A stretch of DNA of 64,000 nucleotides from Tolypocladium sp. Sup5 PDA-1. Taxonomy: Eukaryota > Ascomycota > Sordariomycetes > Hypocreales > Ophiocordycipitaceae. The position numbers and the translations under genes are program-made. The notes beneath the pieces were generated by a model. That model was not told where the DNA came from and did not search any database. It saw nothing but the letters and a program-made list of their open reading frames with translations. The stretch lies in the NCBI GenBank assembly GCA_000750105.3, contig JPHH03000001.1, positions 992,001 through 1,056,000 of the forward strand, written 5' to 3'. Positions 22,089 through 32,785 of the stretch are shown one piece after another (the stretch's first letter is position 1; each line of letters begins with the position of its first letter).

Positions 22089-23451
22089 TGTTGTTATTGT
22101 TTTGAGTCGGAAGTTGGTGGTAATACACTCACTCGTGTACTGTGAGGGGAATGGTAGGAGAGTAGCGTGGTGTAACTGGGTTGAGCTGAGAATGTCTCTT
22201 GGTTTGATGTACGAAGTACAGGAGTTGAGATTGGGTAGGCACAGGAGCCATCCAAGCCCTTGGGGTGTTACACAGCGCCTTTTGTATGCGTGCGCCTCCT
22301 GGCTCTCTGCCCGCAAACTCCAGTCTCGTCATCTTTCCACGCCGTTCCAACACGTCGTCTTCTGCTCACGCGCCGCCCGTCCGGCCCTCGACTAACACGC
22401 CGGTGGGCAGATGTCGTCGTCGTCGTCGACCAACATCACACCACCCGTCATCCTACCAGCCAGGAATCGACCAATAGCGGAGTCGCCATTCCGAAACAGG
22501 TCACCTTGGCTGTCCGGCGAGCGTGAGGCTTCAGCTCCGGACCGGTGGTGCCACCTCGGGGCCGGCCGGGTGGGTCCATCCCAGATGCGGAGAGCCAGGT
22601 TTTGCAGGCCTGGATGGAATGGATGCCAGGCGCAGCCAATCGCAAGGCGACCCTGTTTCTCCCGCAATCGACTGATGGTAGGGCAAATCCGGCGCCATGG
22701 TGAGCGAGCCTGAGACGGTGGTCTGGGAGTCTGGGCCGGCAAAGAGCCACACCACCATCCGGGGCATTTCTCTGACACGAGACGATGGCTTATACTACTG
22801 CACTCTGCAGCCTTGCAGGTTTACGCATACTTGGACCGCCTTTTTGCCTATTGTCTTCTCAATCACGACGTTTACGAACTTCACAATGCGACGCTCCACC
22901 GGTCGGACAATTGCCGATGTCAAGCGTGGTCAAGCGTGGACGCTTGGAACCTTGACGAGCACGACCATGTTGCACTGCCTCTGTGCGCAATCACAACACA
23001 CCAGCTAGTCGACTTGGCGCCGTCTATTCATCCAGTCACTGCGCGCAGAAGCCATGGACTTGAGACAACTTTGATGACGAGAAAAGCCAAATATCGGCGA
23101 GGAACATACTTGGATTAACGGGTATCCATGAAATTAAGTATCCAAAAGGTGTTAGGTATCCAAGCCGTCACGCATCGCCAGGACGCTTCGCCCCAGCAGA
23201 TCGAATGCCCATCCTCCCATCGACAAAGGGAAATGAGGGGGAAAAATACAGTCGTTCGTGGACGCCGTGTCATGGGCCGTGGCTTAGGCCGGGTCCAAGC
23301 AGCTTCGAGCCCAACCCCCCAGCTACCCCGTCGCCAACTTGACCAGTCGGCTGCATCGTGCTCAAGCCATGCTCTGGGACTGGAGCTGAGAGCACGGCGC
23401 CAGGGGGCATCCGGCGAATGGCCCGTTGGATTGGCAGGCGCCGCAGCGCAT
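22089..23451. other. Intergenic between the 82-aa gene and PMP3
   Basis: No gene is supported. One TACGRAGTA 9-mer lies at 22210, about 120 bp before the start of the 82-aa gene. The rest looks like ordinary intergenic DNA and the PMP3 3' region. Confidence 0.5.
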
Positions 23452-23899
23452 TTACCTCCTGACGATGATGTAAATGGCGTGGATGATACCAGGGATGTAA
23501 CCTACAGGTGAGTCTCGGTTAATACAGGTACACGACCAGCGCATGTAACGGAGGCAGTGGAGGAGGCAGGGGAGGAGGCAGCTGATGAGGAAGCTCCTCG
23601 AGCCCGGAATTCAACAACAGAGAGGGGATGTGAGCGTACCGAAGATGGTGAGGACGATGTTGATCAAGAGGTCGGCGCCGCAGCCAACCTCGAGGAAGAC
23701 ACCCAGGGGCGGGAAGATGACGGCGAAGATGAACTTGCAGATGTCGCTGTCAGAGCAGGCAGTGTTAGTCCGTTTGTGCTGTTCGGTTGGAAGCGGTCGT
23801 CGCGGCGTTGCCATTGCGGCCCGCGCCCGTGACGGAAGCCCCAGGGAGCGGCGACTCTAATTGCGGGCAGAGCGAAGCTTACCTGGCGGTGAGAGGCAT
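23452..23899 (-). CDS. PMP3: Plasma membrane proteolipid 3
   Basis: Three exons, 23899-23883, 23746-23640 and 23501-23452, giving 57 aa. The spliced product begins MPLTASDICKFIFAVIFPP and ends GYIPGIIHAIYIIVRR, which is the complete Pmp3/UPF0057 pattern. Two membrane helices (about 8-27 and 33-52) flank the GCGADL turn. In yeast, Pmp3 affects plasma-membrane potential and tolerance to salt and cations; plant relatives are cold- and salt-induced. Both introns have canonical ends and all three exons join in frame. The first exon is only 17 nt, so automatic annotation may miss it. Confidence 0.95.
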
Positions 23900-25557
23900 G
23901 ATGGCGGTTTGAGAATCGAGGGTAACTTGGAGCAGTGTTCAAGCTGTCGTGGAGGAGGCGGTTGGTGATGATGGTACAAAGACTCGGACAGATATGGGAG
24001 GTATGAGGAGGGGAAGAGGAGATCGGGATGAGATCACCACAAGTGCGGTAGCCGGTCTTAAATATGACGACGGGAACGGGGAAAGAAAGACTTCGGGTTG
24101 CGCGGGCAGACTCCTCCGCCTGGCATCACCTTGGCGCCAGCCCAGCCCAGCCCAGCCCAGCCCGGTTTGCCCAGTCCATCCCGTCACATCTCAGCAGGGC
24201 CCGTTGTGATACCCAGACTCTGCGAGGCCAAGCCGAGCAGGAGCCCACCTCGGAAGGCTGGGGGGATTCAGCAACAGGGAAAACAAGCAAGGACAAGTCA
24301 CAAGGCGAAGCCGAGAGCCAGACTCGCAGGCGGCAGACGGGGACGTCAACCACCGCCCAACCAGCCCTGCCGCCACGCCCACAACCCCCGTCCTGCGTCA
24401 TCGACTTGCCAGCGATGCGCCAGTGTTCCTCGGACCTCAAGAAAGCCCCGGCCTCGCCGTCGTTCCCCCTTTGCCTTCCCCCCCGGGCCCTGGCTGCAGG
24501 GGGCGGCAAAGGCAAGCAGGGAACGCTCGTCCATCTGTTACCGTACAGGTCCTCACGGCGAGCAGGAACCGAGCCCGCCAGGATCTTTCCCACCATCGTG
24601 ACCCGCCCAGGCCCCAATCAGCTCTCCTGCATGCGGGCGAAAGCATCTCGTGGCGCATATGTCATGGCGTGCTACGTCATCGGCGCCACTGGCCAAGCGC
24701 CGTTCCGTGCCATGATGAAAGTTGACGACCAAGGCCAATCTTGAAGCGGCCAAGCTTTTGCTGAGCTCCGTTTCCGCCACAATTCTTTACCATTCTTCAC
24801 TCGTGCTGTGCCACACGGTGTGCGGGGCCATTGGCTCTCGAGTCCATGCGTAAAACTCAACGGCCAACTGGGAATTGGGATGATCGACGTGGTCGTGACG
24901 CCACTGGGGGCAGATCCGATCCCAGTCTCCCAAGTCTCCCTATGTAGGCCAACAGCTATCGGCATGTCTGCGTCGCTCACGACGAGACGAAACGGAGGAA
25001 CCTGCTTCGTACATCCGCCGGTCGCCTTTCGTCTCGTCTCTCGGATGTTTTTTCCCACTGGACTATGACGAGGCAGTGCTTCGTGGAACAACCTTGGTTT
25101 TGTTCGCGTAAAGGTAGCAATTGGTGCCGGAGGAATCCTAGCTCTCGCCTCCGTGGGTGGGGCCGGCAATCGCAGAATAAGCCCGATATCTGTGTGGCTC
25201 GACGAGCTTCAACGCTTCTGTGGCTCACTGTGGCTGTGCCGTATCCGTATCCATTCAACTATTGACGATAGGATTCAACGAGGCAATCTGCCTTGTCTGC
25301 CTCCCATATTGCTGCTGCATCGAGATTGCGACGACCCGTCACTGCCAAGTCGATGCGGAGGTCCCCCGAGAGCGACTTTCATCAGATTTCAATCCTCAGT
25401 TGCATCTGCGATCGGTCGTTTGCCCCAGGTTGCGCCGAAAGCAGAGCCAAGGCCAGCAATTCTTGGACACTACTCGTAGACTCCATGCCATGTACGGCAG
25501 CATCATCTAACTCGAGTTGCACATTGCAGTTTTCCATCTAGTTCAGGGACCATGTGT
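23900..25557. other. 1.65-kb intergenic with CAGCC repeat
   Basis: No gene is supported. Open frames on both strands are Pro/Arg/Ser-rich and look like chance. Five or more CAGCC units occur at about 24138-24163. Confidence 0.5.
24138..24163. repeat. (CAGCC)n pentanucleotide microsatellite
   Basis: Five uninterrupted CAGCC units in non-coding DNA upstream of PMP3. A second, shorter array of the same unit occurs at 63704-63724. Confidence 0.8.
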
Positions 25558-26401
25558 CTACTCGTCTCTCGCCACAGACCTCCCCAATCTCTTCCCGTAG
25601 AACACGGACCCAGAGGCCCAACCGCACAGTAATGAGCCCGCGTACATGCCCGCCACGATCGTGACCGGCCATCTCTGCCACTCGCGGTCCCAGTCCAGCG
25701 GGATGGGCACGGCTCCCAGCCAGGCGCCGACCAGTGCGCCAACGAGGCCCCCGAATGTCTCGTCCAAAGGCGCCGATGCGCCCGCCACCGCAATGAGAGC
25801 CTGGCTGTCGACGCCTCGCGCGTAGAAGACGGGGAAGAGGCCCAGCAGGGCGAAATGCGCCGAGCACAAGAGCGTGTGCGGGACGTGGTCGAGGAACGGC
25901 GCGCCGAAGAGGATGAAGAGGACGTGGACGACAGGTGTCGCGATGACAGTCAGGACAAGTGATAGAATGGCGGTCTATCATTCACACGAAATCATCAGCA
26001 GCCGTTCTCGAGACCTCGTCCTGGTGCAATTGGCTTACCGAGATGGGATTGGGACCAGTCGCGTCGCTCCTCTTCTTCTCTCCCGGACGAGCCTTCTTCG
26101 GAGCCTTTGCGTGCTGCGAGCCCGCGACGGGAAGACACAGGACCGCATACACCGCCTGGATGGTCGCTACGACGGGAAGCGCTGACTGGAGCGTAGCCAC
26201 GGGCTCGGCGACGAGGGCGTTGAACCGCAGCGCGAGCAGTCCGAGGAGCACCGCCGGTCGAGCGAATGCGACGCCCTTTGCGAGACGTGTGTCGAAGACG
26301 GGGACCGGGTGAATGGCGGCCTCGACCTTGGATTCGGCGACCTGGGTCGAGGACCCCTTGGCCAATGCCGACGACATGGTGGCGGGATCTACCAGAGGCA
26401 T
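25558..26401 (-). CDS. GPI11: GPI-anchor synthesis protein PIG-F (Gpi11)
   Basis: Two exons, 26401-26039 and 25974-25558, giving 259 aa. PIG-F is a multi-pass ER membrane protein that pairs with the ethanolamine phosphate transferases (Gpi13/PIG-O, Gpi7/PIG-G) late in GPI-anchor assembly. The C-terminal part is diagnostic: LLCSAHFALLGLFPVFYARG, DETFGGLVGALVGAWLGAVP, IPLDWDREWQRWPVTIV and GMYAGSLLCGW. Several helices are evident, including LVLTVIATPVVHVLFILFGA just after the splice. Two in-frame starts compete: 26401 and 26377, the latter with a strong CCACCATG context. I used the upstream one; starting at 26377 would shorten the protein by 8 residues. The middle Lys-rich loop (KAPKKARPGEKKR) should be cytosolic. 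Confidence 0.92.
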
Positions 26402-27120
26402 TGTCGTCGCGTGCAGTTGATGCTGTCGAGAACCTGTTGGGACAGCTTCGCGAGCCACGCAAAGGGATTCGGTGTCACGTGATGATACCGATAAGCTTGT
26501 CTCGTCACAACTCATCGATGCTCAGCTGTTCCATAACGCAACTCTGGCAAGGAAGTCCATTGAGTCTTGTTGCGTCAGCTCAAGTGAGCTGACGTCTTGC
26601 AAAGCCTACACGTTTCAGCAACTTCATACCTTGGGAACGGCATCGACCTTGGGGCGACGTCCAGAATGGATCCGAGATCGAACCAGCATTGCGGCACGGA
26701 GCCTTGTAATGTTGTTGGTTGACCAGCGTACGCAGGCCAACCAATGCTACGTTGACGCCGATAACACGGCACCGGGAGACATGGGTCCGTGAGTTTCAGG
26801 GTTATCCGCTGGAGCTTGTTCTGACCTCGCGTCTCTGCCGGCACGGATGAAGGCTGCGAGCCCTCCAGGTCACGACATGTATTTGCTGAACAATTCGCTT
26901 ACATTATCGACCATTTGAGCCAGATTCGCCTTTGCGTGTAAATCAGACAATCCTTCATCATGTTCGTCACGGTCCTCCATCTATGGATGCGGTATCCCCT
27001 GTCCCGGTGGTGGCGACGACCCGCTGCTCACCGTCTCATCTCCCACCTCGGGTGACGCCGCCGATGCGTGCATAGTCTGAGGAGACATCTCCAGGTATTT
27101 CGTCGTCGGTGGATTAGGTC
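26402..27120. other. Intergenic upstream of GPI11
   Basis: No gene is supported. Short frames only. It probably includes the GPI11 promoter. Confidence 0.55.
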
Positions 27121-27840
27121 TCACGTGTTGCGGCTCGTCCCTTCAAGCTGCTGGGGTTGTTGCGGAGGCACCAGACCGTAACCCCCCGGCGCTTGACCAG
27201 GGCTGTGGCTGCTCCTCAGAGTCTTGCTGGTATATTGAGTGCTTGCCGACAGTTCTTTGGGCGCAGAGTCGATTGGCCGTTGTCTCCGCCGGCGGAGGAA
27301 GAAGAACGCTCTCAGGAGGGCCGCAATGACGACGATGGGAACGACAACACCGATGGCAGCTTTGGCTCCGGTTGACAGACCTCCAGGCTCGGAGGTCGAT
27401 GAGTCGTCGATAGATGTAGCTGCAGCCGCTGCTTCGCTCGTCGAACTCGTGGTCGAAGTTCTCGGGCAGGCATTGCGGCGCGAGGTCGATGCCGACGATG
27501 GCATAACTCGAGATGGCGGTGCATTCCGGTGGCGACGAGAACTTTGTAGGGAACGCGCCCTGGGTGCCGGTCATGGCCATGGTGGTGGGGAGCTCGCGGC
27601 GCGTTGCTGCTGTTGACGCCGCTCTCGACACTCGACCTGATGCTCAGGCCGGTGGGTGGGACGCGAGATTTCACTGAGCAGCGCGAAGCCAACGGTCAAT
27701 GCGCTTCGTGTAGGCAGTAAATGCAGTCACCTGTGTGACGAAGACTGGGACCAGGGTCAAGGTCACAGTCGGCTTCCCCAAAGGGTTGTCATCCTTGATT
27801 CCTTGCCCAGCGCAGCACGCTGCTGACGCCTGGTGAGCAT
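27121..27840 (-). pseudogene. Broken gene for a TM-anchored surface protein
   Basis: Reading leftward, a Cys-containing segment (CCAGQGIKDDNPLGK, then LVPVFVTQ near 27740) is followed by a Ser/Thr stretch (MTGTQGAFPTKFSSPPECT, near 27560). Then come SIDDSSTSEPGGLSTGAKA and a membrane helix with a basic stop (FFFLRRRRQR). This order is typical of fungal Cys-rich wall or surface proteins with a Ser/Thr stalk and one C-terminal helix. These parts lie in different frames. Between about 27530 and 27400 the only possible donor is GTTATG, which is weak. I therefore favour a decayed gene, but a gene with unusual introns cannot be excluded. The binding partner or function is unknown. Confidence 0.4.
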
Positions 27841-28117
27841 GGGTTCGTTTTCGCGCCCTCGGATTATGGATGGATTGGGCAATTATTCGATGCCAAAACG
27901 ATGGCTGAGAGGACTCGTGTAAGAGAGATCAGCTCGATTGCTGCATAAAGACAACTCCAGGAGGCACCTAGACTACATTTCTCGCGGCGAGCCAGAAATG
28001 TCTAGCCAGACGGTACACATAGCTTGGTATCCCTCAACGCCAGCTCTAATGATGAACCCTCGTGTCCGTACAAGCAAACCAAACCAAATATTCAACATTA
28101 AACACTTCTCACCCCGC

Positions 28118-30349
28118 TCAGATCAGCTCTCCCTCTCCCTCTTCCACCATTTCGTCGTCCTCCTCCCAGTCCACGTTGCCCGCCATCTCCTCCGCTCTGC
28201 GTTGCACCTCGGCCAAGCCCGAGAGCTCGGCAACATAGTCCTTCTCCTCCAGAGCCCTCTTCACAAAGGCCCATCCATCCCTGCGGTAGGCGTCCAAGAC
28301 TTTGGGACTGCAAGCGCTGCAGCTGTCGTACGAGTGGCCGCGGATGACCATGTTTTGAAACGTCGATACGTAGCCGCGGATTTGGTGAGGCACGAGGCCG
28401 AGAGGATGGTCGGGCGGGTCTCTCTCTGGGGTTGAGCCTGGCTTTGGCTGTGGTGCGGGTGCGTCGTTGCCCAGTGGGTGTTGCAAAAGGCTTGTGAGTA
28501 GTTCGACCAAGAGCGCTGAGGCGATGGCGGCAACACCAGGCCGGGTCACGGTACATTGCTGGTCAAGCGTCTGGTCCTTCATGGACTGTATCTCACGTGT
28601 TAGTGATACCTGCACGCAACAGAGATTGGGGGAGCACGCACATCAGCCGGGGTAACCACATCGTTGCAAAAGTAGCAGCCGAGAGTCGCCTGGTCCTCTC
28701 CCTTGCCCTCGGCTCCGTGTCGCATAACCACGTAGGAATCAAATCCCAGTGCTGCGTTCATGACAATCTTGCCAGCGGCTTTGCCCATGACTGTCGGCAG
28801 CCAGCGAGACTCGCGGGTGTCCATGAGCAAGAAGATGACATCGTGCTCATTGACCAAGCTCTCGAGCTTCTCCAAATCGGCCTTTGTCTTTGCTTCATCC
28901 GTAAACGGATGCCCCAGCATGGGAACAGACAAGGAATGGCCCTCGGTCTTCACTCCCGGATAAATCCTCTTCAGCATCGCGGCCGCTTGCGTCGCTTTCG
29001 GTTTTCCTCCGTCGACGCAGTCGTCGAACTCGAAGAGCGGTTGTCGCACGGGATTCGAGTACGAGACTCGTCCGTAGTCGACAAACGTAATATTCTGGAC
29101 CCCCCACCCCAGCAGATTCCTTGAGACATAGCCTCCCAGCGTTCCGGCTCCGAGCAAAAGACACTTGGTGTTCTTGATGCGCTCAAGGTCAAGGTCAGGG
29201 GCCAGTCGCCACTTCATCAGCTTGAGGTTCAAGTCGACAGACGAGTCCGCCAGTTTCTTCGGATCCATGTACTCTCCCAGGTTTGCTTGCTGTGCCTGGA
29301 GCTTTCCGTTTCTCGACCGCTCCCAGCCCGTGACTTTGGGCATCTCGATCAGCTCCATCTTTTCGACAGCCTCCATCTCAATGGGCAGGACCACGCTCCG
29401 GGCCTCATGCCGCCTGGCCCAAGAGTCTCTGTAGCAGAGGATCTTGACCTTTGACAAGTGGAACCGATGTCGAATGAGCACCAGGAGATTCCGCAGCGGC
29501 CATCCAGGGCCTTCGGGGTACGTCGACGGGTCGACAAAAGCCACGTATCGATCCTCCTCCGGAACCTCGTTGAAGAAGCCATCCTCGAAACGGCGAAGGG
29601 AAGCCACCTCCCACTTAAAGTCTAGCTTCTGTGCCGCTTCGCCCTCGTCGAATTCCACCTCCTGGCCTCGCACCTTTTTGGCGAGGAAAAATCCATGCTC
29701 GCGATTGTCGAGGCCGTACCGCCAAGTTCCCACCTTGTCCACCAGTGCCGTGCTCTCGTCTGCAGTGAATCGTTCGCTGGGCCCAGTTATCTTCCACTGA
29801 GGATCCGAATGGAGCGCGGGAAACGCGAACCAGTACGTGAACTTGTACTTTTTGAGGTCGGCATATGAGAGGATGACAAAGGAGGAGAGCAGTGAAGGGA
29901 TAGAGTAGATGCTACCGTCGTGGATGGCATCCCAAATCTACATGCGTGAGAATGTGTCGCGAGCAAGACTTGGTGTGGGACGTACCTGTCGGCCTGCTGT
30001 GTGGAGCATAGCCGTCTTGTCCATGTTCCTGAACCCCTCGAGGGTGTTTACATTTTTTATGATGCCTTCGGCTCTGGCTGTACCGAGAGGCGTCCTGGGT
30101 TGCGCGTTAGTTCTGTAGCGTGCACTGAGGCGCCAGCAAGTGGACTGACGACTGGCTTGTCAAGGCGTTGCCCAGAATCTGCATCTTGCAGCTCGACTCT
30201 GGCTGCTCCACGCGAGGTTCGTACAGTCCGAGCACGTTACGCGCGGAATCGTCGAGCTTGTCATAGTCGAGTTTGGAGGCAAACAGAGCCGAGTAAAATG
30301 GCAACTCAATCTCCGACTTAAAAGTCGCAAACTGGAGCAGTGTGGCCAT
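28118..30349 (-). CDS. ATG7: Autophagy E1-like enzyme Atg7
   Basis: Four exons, 30349-30150, 30094-29986, 29937-28642 and 28585-28118, giving 690 aa. Atg7 activates the ubiquitin-like Atg8 and Atg12 with ATP and passes them to the E2 enzymes Atg3 and Atg10. The N-terminal domain is typical (FATFKSEIELPFYSALF, QIWDAIHDGSIYSIP, DLKKYKFTYWFAFP). The adenylation fold shows LLLGAGTLGGYVSRNLLGWG, NITFVDYGRVSYSNPVRQ, FLLMDTRESRWLP and GCYFCNDV. The catalytic Cys546 lies in TLDQQCTVTRPG, and the Cys pair in CSAC binds structural zinc in this family. The acidic C-terminal tail is the part that binds Atg8 in homologues. The start at 30349 has a strong CACCATGG context. All splice joints restore the known order. 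Confidence 0.97.
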
Positions 30350-30956
30350 GGTGACGGATGGATTCGCTCTCACGACGATGTCGCAAGCGTGAGGCCAGGC
30401 AAGCTCGTGGCTATGCGCCTGGAGAAACGACAGCGGCGCGTGTGGGAAACAAGACAGTTCGACGGGGCGAGGAGAGTAGAGAAAGAAAGAAGTCCAAGAG
30501 GGGGCAGATTAGGATTGGCAACTGAGATGGTAAAAGGTGAAGTTCGATAACGGAGAGATGTCAGATGACAGAAACATGCATCACGAGCTGAGGTTGAGGC
30601 AGATGATCCAGCGTGAGTCGATGCTGACGGCAAGAGCTGTGCCCCGCGGCGGGGTTGGTAGGCGCTGGGTACGAAGTACCTGGGTACTCCATACCTGTAG
30701 CCTGGGGTACGGCACTCGAGCCGAAGGGAACCTTAAAGACAGGGCTGCCTTGGGCTGCAGGCCCAAGGTTTCAGCAAACGGAGCTTCTGGTCCTATTCCT
30801 AGAGCAAAACGAAACGTGTAGGTTCCGGAAACAAAGGAGCACGCGACAAGTGATGGTGCACTCGCGTAAACAGACGGGCTCGGACGAGTGTCGTCACTAG
30901 TCAGGACTAGTAACACTCATATAATATTATAACTAAGCAGTCTTCAAGAAAAAGTA

Positions 30957-31028
30957 TCCGGTATGGTGTAGTGGCTAACATCGCTCGCTCTCACCGAGCA
31001 GCCCAGGGTTCGATTCCCTGTACCGGAG
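30957..31028 (+). tRNA. tRNA-Glu (CUC anticodon)
   Basis: A 72-base cloverleaf without an intron. The acceptor arms TCCGGTA (30957-30963) and TACCGGA (31021-31027) pair perfectly. The anticodon stem GCTCG/CGAGC encloses loop CTCTCAC with anticodon CTC, reading GAG (Glu). The T arm contains GGTTCGATTCC (31007-31017), which serves as the B box. TGGTGTAGTGG (30964-30974) serves as the A box. A run of five T (31040-31044) follows as the polymerase III terminator. The discriminator base is G. Confidence 0.97.
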
Positions 31029-31039
31029 TTTATTTATTC

Positions 31040-31044
31040 TTTTT
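31040..31044 (+). terminator. Pol III T-run after tRNA-Glu
   Basis: Five consecutive T bases 12 bp after the tRNA 3' end, the usual RNA polymerase III stop signal. Confidence 0.8.
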
Positions 31045-31521
31045 GCATTTTTATATTTTTGGTTTCTCATACTCCGCACTTTCCTAGAAGTCGAAAATAC
31101 AGTTTTATTCAGAAACACTGAATGCATGCTTCTGCCTCTTTGATCGACATGGAATGGGGGCAATAGCTACGAGCGGAGCTCGGTCTTAAGACCCCGGTGC
31201 CTTAACAGATCCTCTGCACAGAGCTGCAGAGATCAGACGGATAGAGTCTTGAGCGAAGTACCTGCAAATCAACGTCTCAAACAAGACAATTGCTCCAAAG
31301 AAAGCTACTTACTACCCATCGAGGTAATACCGCCAACTCATTTGCGCGATTGCCGTTGACGGTGACCCTGGCCCGTGTGACGCGAACCCCACCCGATAAG
31401 TCTCGAAGCACGCCAAACCACGTTCTCCAGTTGAGACCTTCAAAGCTTCTCTCCACGTTTGAACCCGTCCAACGCCAGAAAACTAAGGGCCAAGTCTGAT
31501 TGGCGCGAAAGCTTGGGCACG

Positions 31522-32785
31522 ATGCTCATTGGAATCTGCGGAGGTGCCATCCCCCTTTGCCACATGTACCGGCCTCTGTACTCACCGTTGACAGGCATAT
31601 GCTCCGGCAAGAAGACCGTAGCTCAATATCTCGTCGAGCATCATGGCTTCAAGCACCTCTACCTCGAGCAGGACAGTGTCAGCAACCGTTCGCCTGCCTC
31701 TCAGAAGTCTCCGCCGTCGGGGGACGGAAGCTCGAGCCCGACGTCTCCCCCTCCGGCCGCCGTCACTGGCGCCTTGAGCTCCAACGCGCTGACGACCAAG
31801 AACGGGACTCAGTCATCCTCGGGCACGCCGTTGGCCCTGCATCCGCAGTCTCATGTCCACCACTCGTTCGCGACGCCCGAGGCTCTGCTCGACTTTGTCA
31901 CCAAGCGCTGGCGCAGCCGCTTCGTGACGACGGACATCCCCACCGAGGCCGTCCTCGACGTCTTCATGCGCCGCCCGTTCTTCCTGCTGCTCTCCGTCGA
32001 CGCGCCGCTGACCGTCCGGTGGCGGCGGTTCCAGCAGCGCTCGAAGCGAATCGGCGAGTCCGACATCAGCCTGGAGGACTTTGTCACCCGCAGTGATGCT
32101 CACCTGTACGATCCGCACGGCGGGTTCCAGCCGCTCATCTCGCGCGCCACGGTGAGGCTGCTGAACACGTCGTCGTCGCTGGCCCATCTGTACGCGACGC
32201 TCGGCAAGCTCGACATCCCCAACCCGGACCGCCTGCGCCCCGGCTGGGACACATACTTCATGGCCCTCGCCTCGCTGGCCGCCCATCGGTCCAACTGCAT
32301 GAAGCGGCGCGTCGGGTGCGTCCTCGTCGGCCGGGAGCGTCGAGTCATCAGCACTGGCTACAACGGCACGCCCCGCGGGATCCGCAACTGCGCCGAGGGA
32401 GGCTGTCCCCGCTGCAACGAAGGGAACAGCTCTGGCGTCGGGCTGGCGACCTGTCTATGTATCCACGCTGAGGAGAATGCTCTACTCGAGGCGGGGAGGG
32501 AGCGAATCAGGGACGGCGCGGTGCTGTACTGCGATACGTGTCCGTGCTTGACTTGCAGCATCAAGATCTGCCAGGTGGGCATCAGCGAGGTCGTGTACGC
32601 CCAGGGGTACAGCATGGACAACGAGACGGCGGCCGTGTTCAGCCAGGCAGGCGTCAAGCTGCGGCAATTCATCCCGGTATGTTGACACCATGTCCGCCTT
32701 TTCACCCTCCAGGGTTGCCATGTGCTGATTCGAGATATAGCCGCCCAACGGGTTGATCCATCTGGAGAAGATGGAGCTGTATTGA
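31522..32785 (+). CDS. DCD1: Deoxycytidylate (dCMP) deaminase
   Basis: Three exons, 31522-31543, 31595-32676 and 32741-32785, giving 382 aa. It deaminates dCMP to dUMP, supplying thymidylate synthase. The zinc-dependent deaminase domain occupies the C-terminal part: CMKRRVGCVLVGRERR, STGYNGTPRG, the catalytic HAEEN (H298, E300) and PCLTC (C325, C328) that hold zinc, then QGYSMD. The N-terminal half begins MLIGICGGICSGKKTVAQYL, a kinase-like P-loop found in fungal Dcd1, and has DVFMRRPFFLLLSVDAPLTVRW. The first intron (51 nt) interrupts the P-loop and has no stop in frame, so an unspliced reading stays open. Removing it restores the family sequence. The last exon encodes only PPNGLIHLEKMELY, also as expected. 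Confidence 0.95.

Larger units (their letters stand above)
30350..31521. other. Intergenic with a tRNA gene
   Basis: Outside the tRNA at 30957-31028 no gene is seen. One TACGRAGTA 9-mer lies at 30670, about 320 bp upstream of ATG7. The DNA around the tRNA is unusually A/T-rich. Confidence 0.6.

Noticed and set aside
30975..31163. Minus-strand frame of 62 codons ending YRESNPGLLGESERC
   Set aside because: Antisense to the tRNA-Glu gene; peptides of this type are a common annotation artefact.
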